From NCBI GenBank assembly GCA_030837305.1, contig JAUPKT010000295.1, positions 1 to 5,811 on the forward strand: a stretch of 5,811 nt of DNA. The letters run 5' to 3'. The notes under the pieces are model-generated. The model had not been told where the DNA came from and did no database searches. It worked only from the letters and a program-made list of their open reading frames with translations. The DNA is from Thermodesulfobacteriota bacterium (lineage in GTDB: Bacteria > Desulfobacterota > Desulfomonilia > Desulfomonilales > Desulfomonilaceae). Made by a program: the position numbers and the translations under genes. The stretch's first letter is position 1. Every line of letters begins with the position of its first letter. Below, piece by piece: positions 5,732-5,811 of the stretch.

Positions 5732-5811
5732 ATGAGAAGCAAATTGAAGGTTGCCGACTTATGCCTTATTGACGCACATGCTCACCTTGAATTGGAACCT
5801 CTTGCGGAGGA
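5732..5811 (+). CDS. Probable TatD-family metal-dependent hydrolase (partial, first 26 residues)
   Basis: The start of a gene that runs off the right edge. After a short N-terminal extension the protein reads LCLIDAHAHLE, with the HxH pair at His16 and His18. This resembles the first beta-strand motif of TatD-type hydrolases (usually IDSHCHL or VDTHAHL at the very N-terminus), in which the two His bind divalent metal. Other amidohydrolase-superfamily members begin similarly, so TatD is the best guess but not proven from 26 residues. The ATG comes one base after the stop of the 118-residue protein and has no good Shine-Dalgarno, which suggests translational coupling. An internal TTG at 5744 with GAGAAG upstream is a less likely start. 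Confidence 0.65.
   Translation, partial: MRSKLKVADLCLIDAHAHLELEPLAE

Overview
The window looks like a chromosomal segment of an anaerobic bacterium, most likely a member of the Desulfobacterota (the former Deltaproteobacteria: Geobacter, Syntrophobacter or Desulfomonile relatives). This is inferred from gene content: a cytoplasmic two-subunit iron-sulfur flavoenzyme resembling SfrAB of Geobacter, in DNA of moderate GC by eye. No 16S or other phylogenetic marker is present, so the placement is tentative. I see no insertion sequence, CRISPR array, tRNA, rRNA or phage gene.

Layout. Minus strand, read right to left: an SfrB-like subunit (4893 to 2878), an SfrA-like subunit starting 3 bases after its stop (2874 to 250), and, after a 66-base gap with no clear terminator, the first 61 residues of a response regulator that runs off the left edge (183 to 1). 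These three probably form one operon. A 480-base divergent intergenic region (4894-5373) has no convincing gene but contains four short perfect inverted repeats and weak promoter-like sequences on both strands. Plus strand: a 118-residue protein I do not recognise (5374-5730), followed one base later by the start of a probable TatD-family metal-dependent hydrolase that runs off the right edge (5732 onward).

How the genes fit together. The SfrB-like protein joins a NuoF-type iron-sulfur domain to a GltD-type FAD/NAD(P)H oxidoreductase and is the likely site of NAD(P)H oxidation. The SfrA-like protein has NuoG/formate-dehydrogenase architecture: an N-terminal [2Fe-2S] domain, a His-Cys3 cluster, a two-cluster ferredoxin domain and a molybdopterin-oxidoreductase fold. 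It has lost the residues needed for formate oxidation (Ser and Leu replace the catalytic Cys/Sec and His, and Gly replaces the conserved Lys of the CxKG motif). The pair is therefore best read as a soluble NAD(P)H:acceptor oxidoreductase that passes electrons through a chain of Fe-S clusters, not as a formate dehydrogenase. The physiological acceptor cannot be read from sequence.

Nothing here is clearly a new system. The points most worth a second look are the degenerate molybdopterin site, the unusual cysteine pattern in the NuoF-like domain of the SfrB-like protein, the inverted-repeat-rich leader of the operon, and the orphan 118-residue protein next to the hydrolase.
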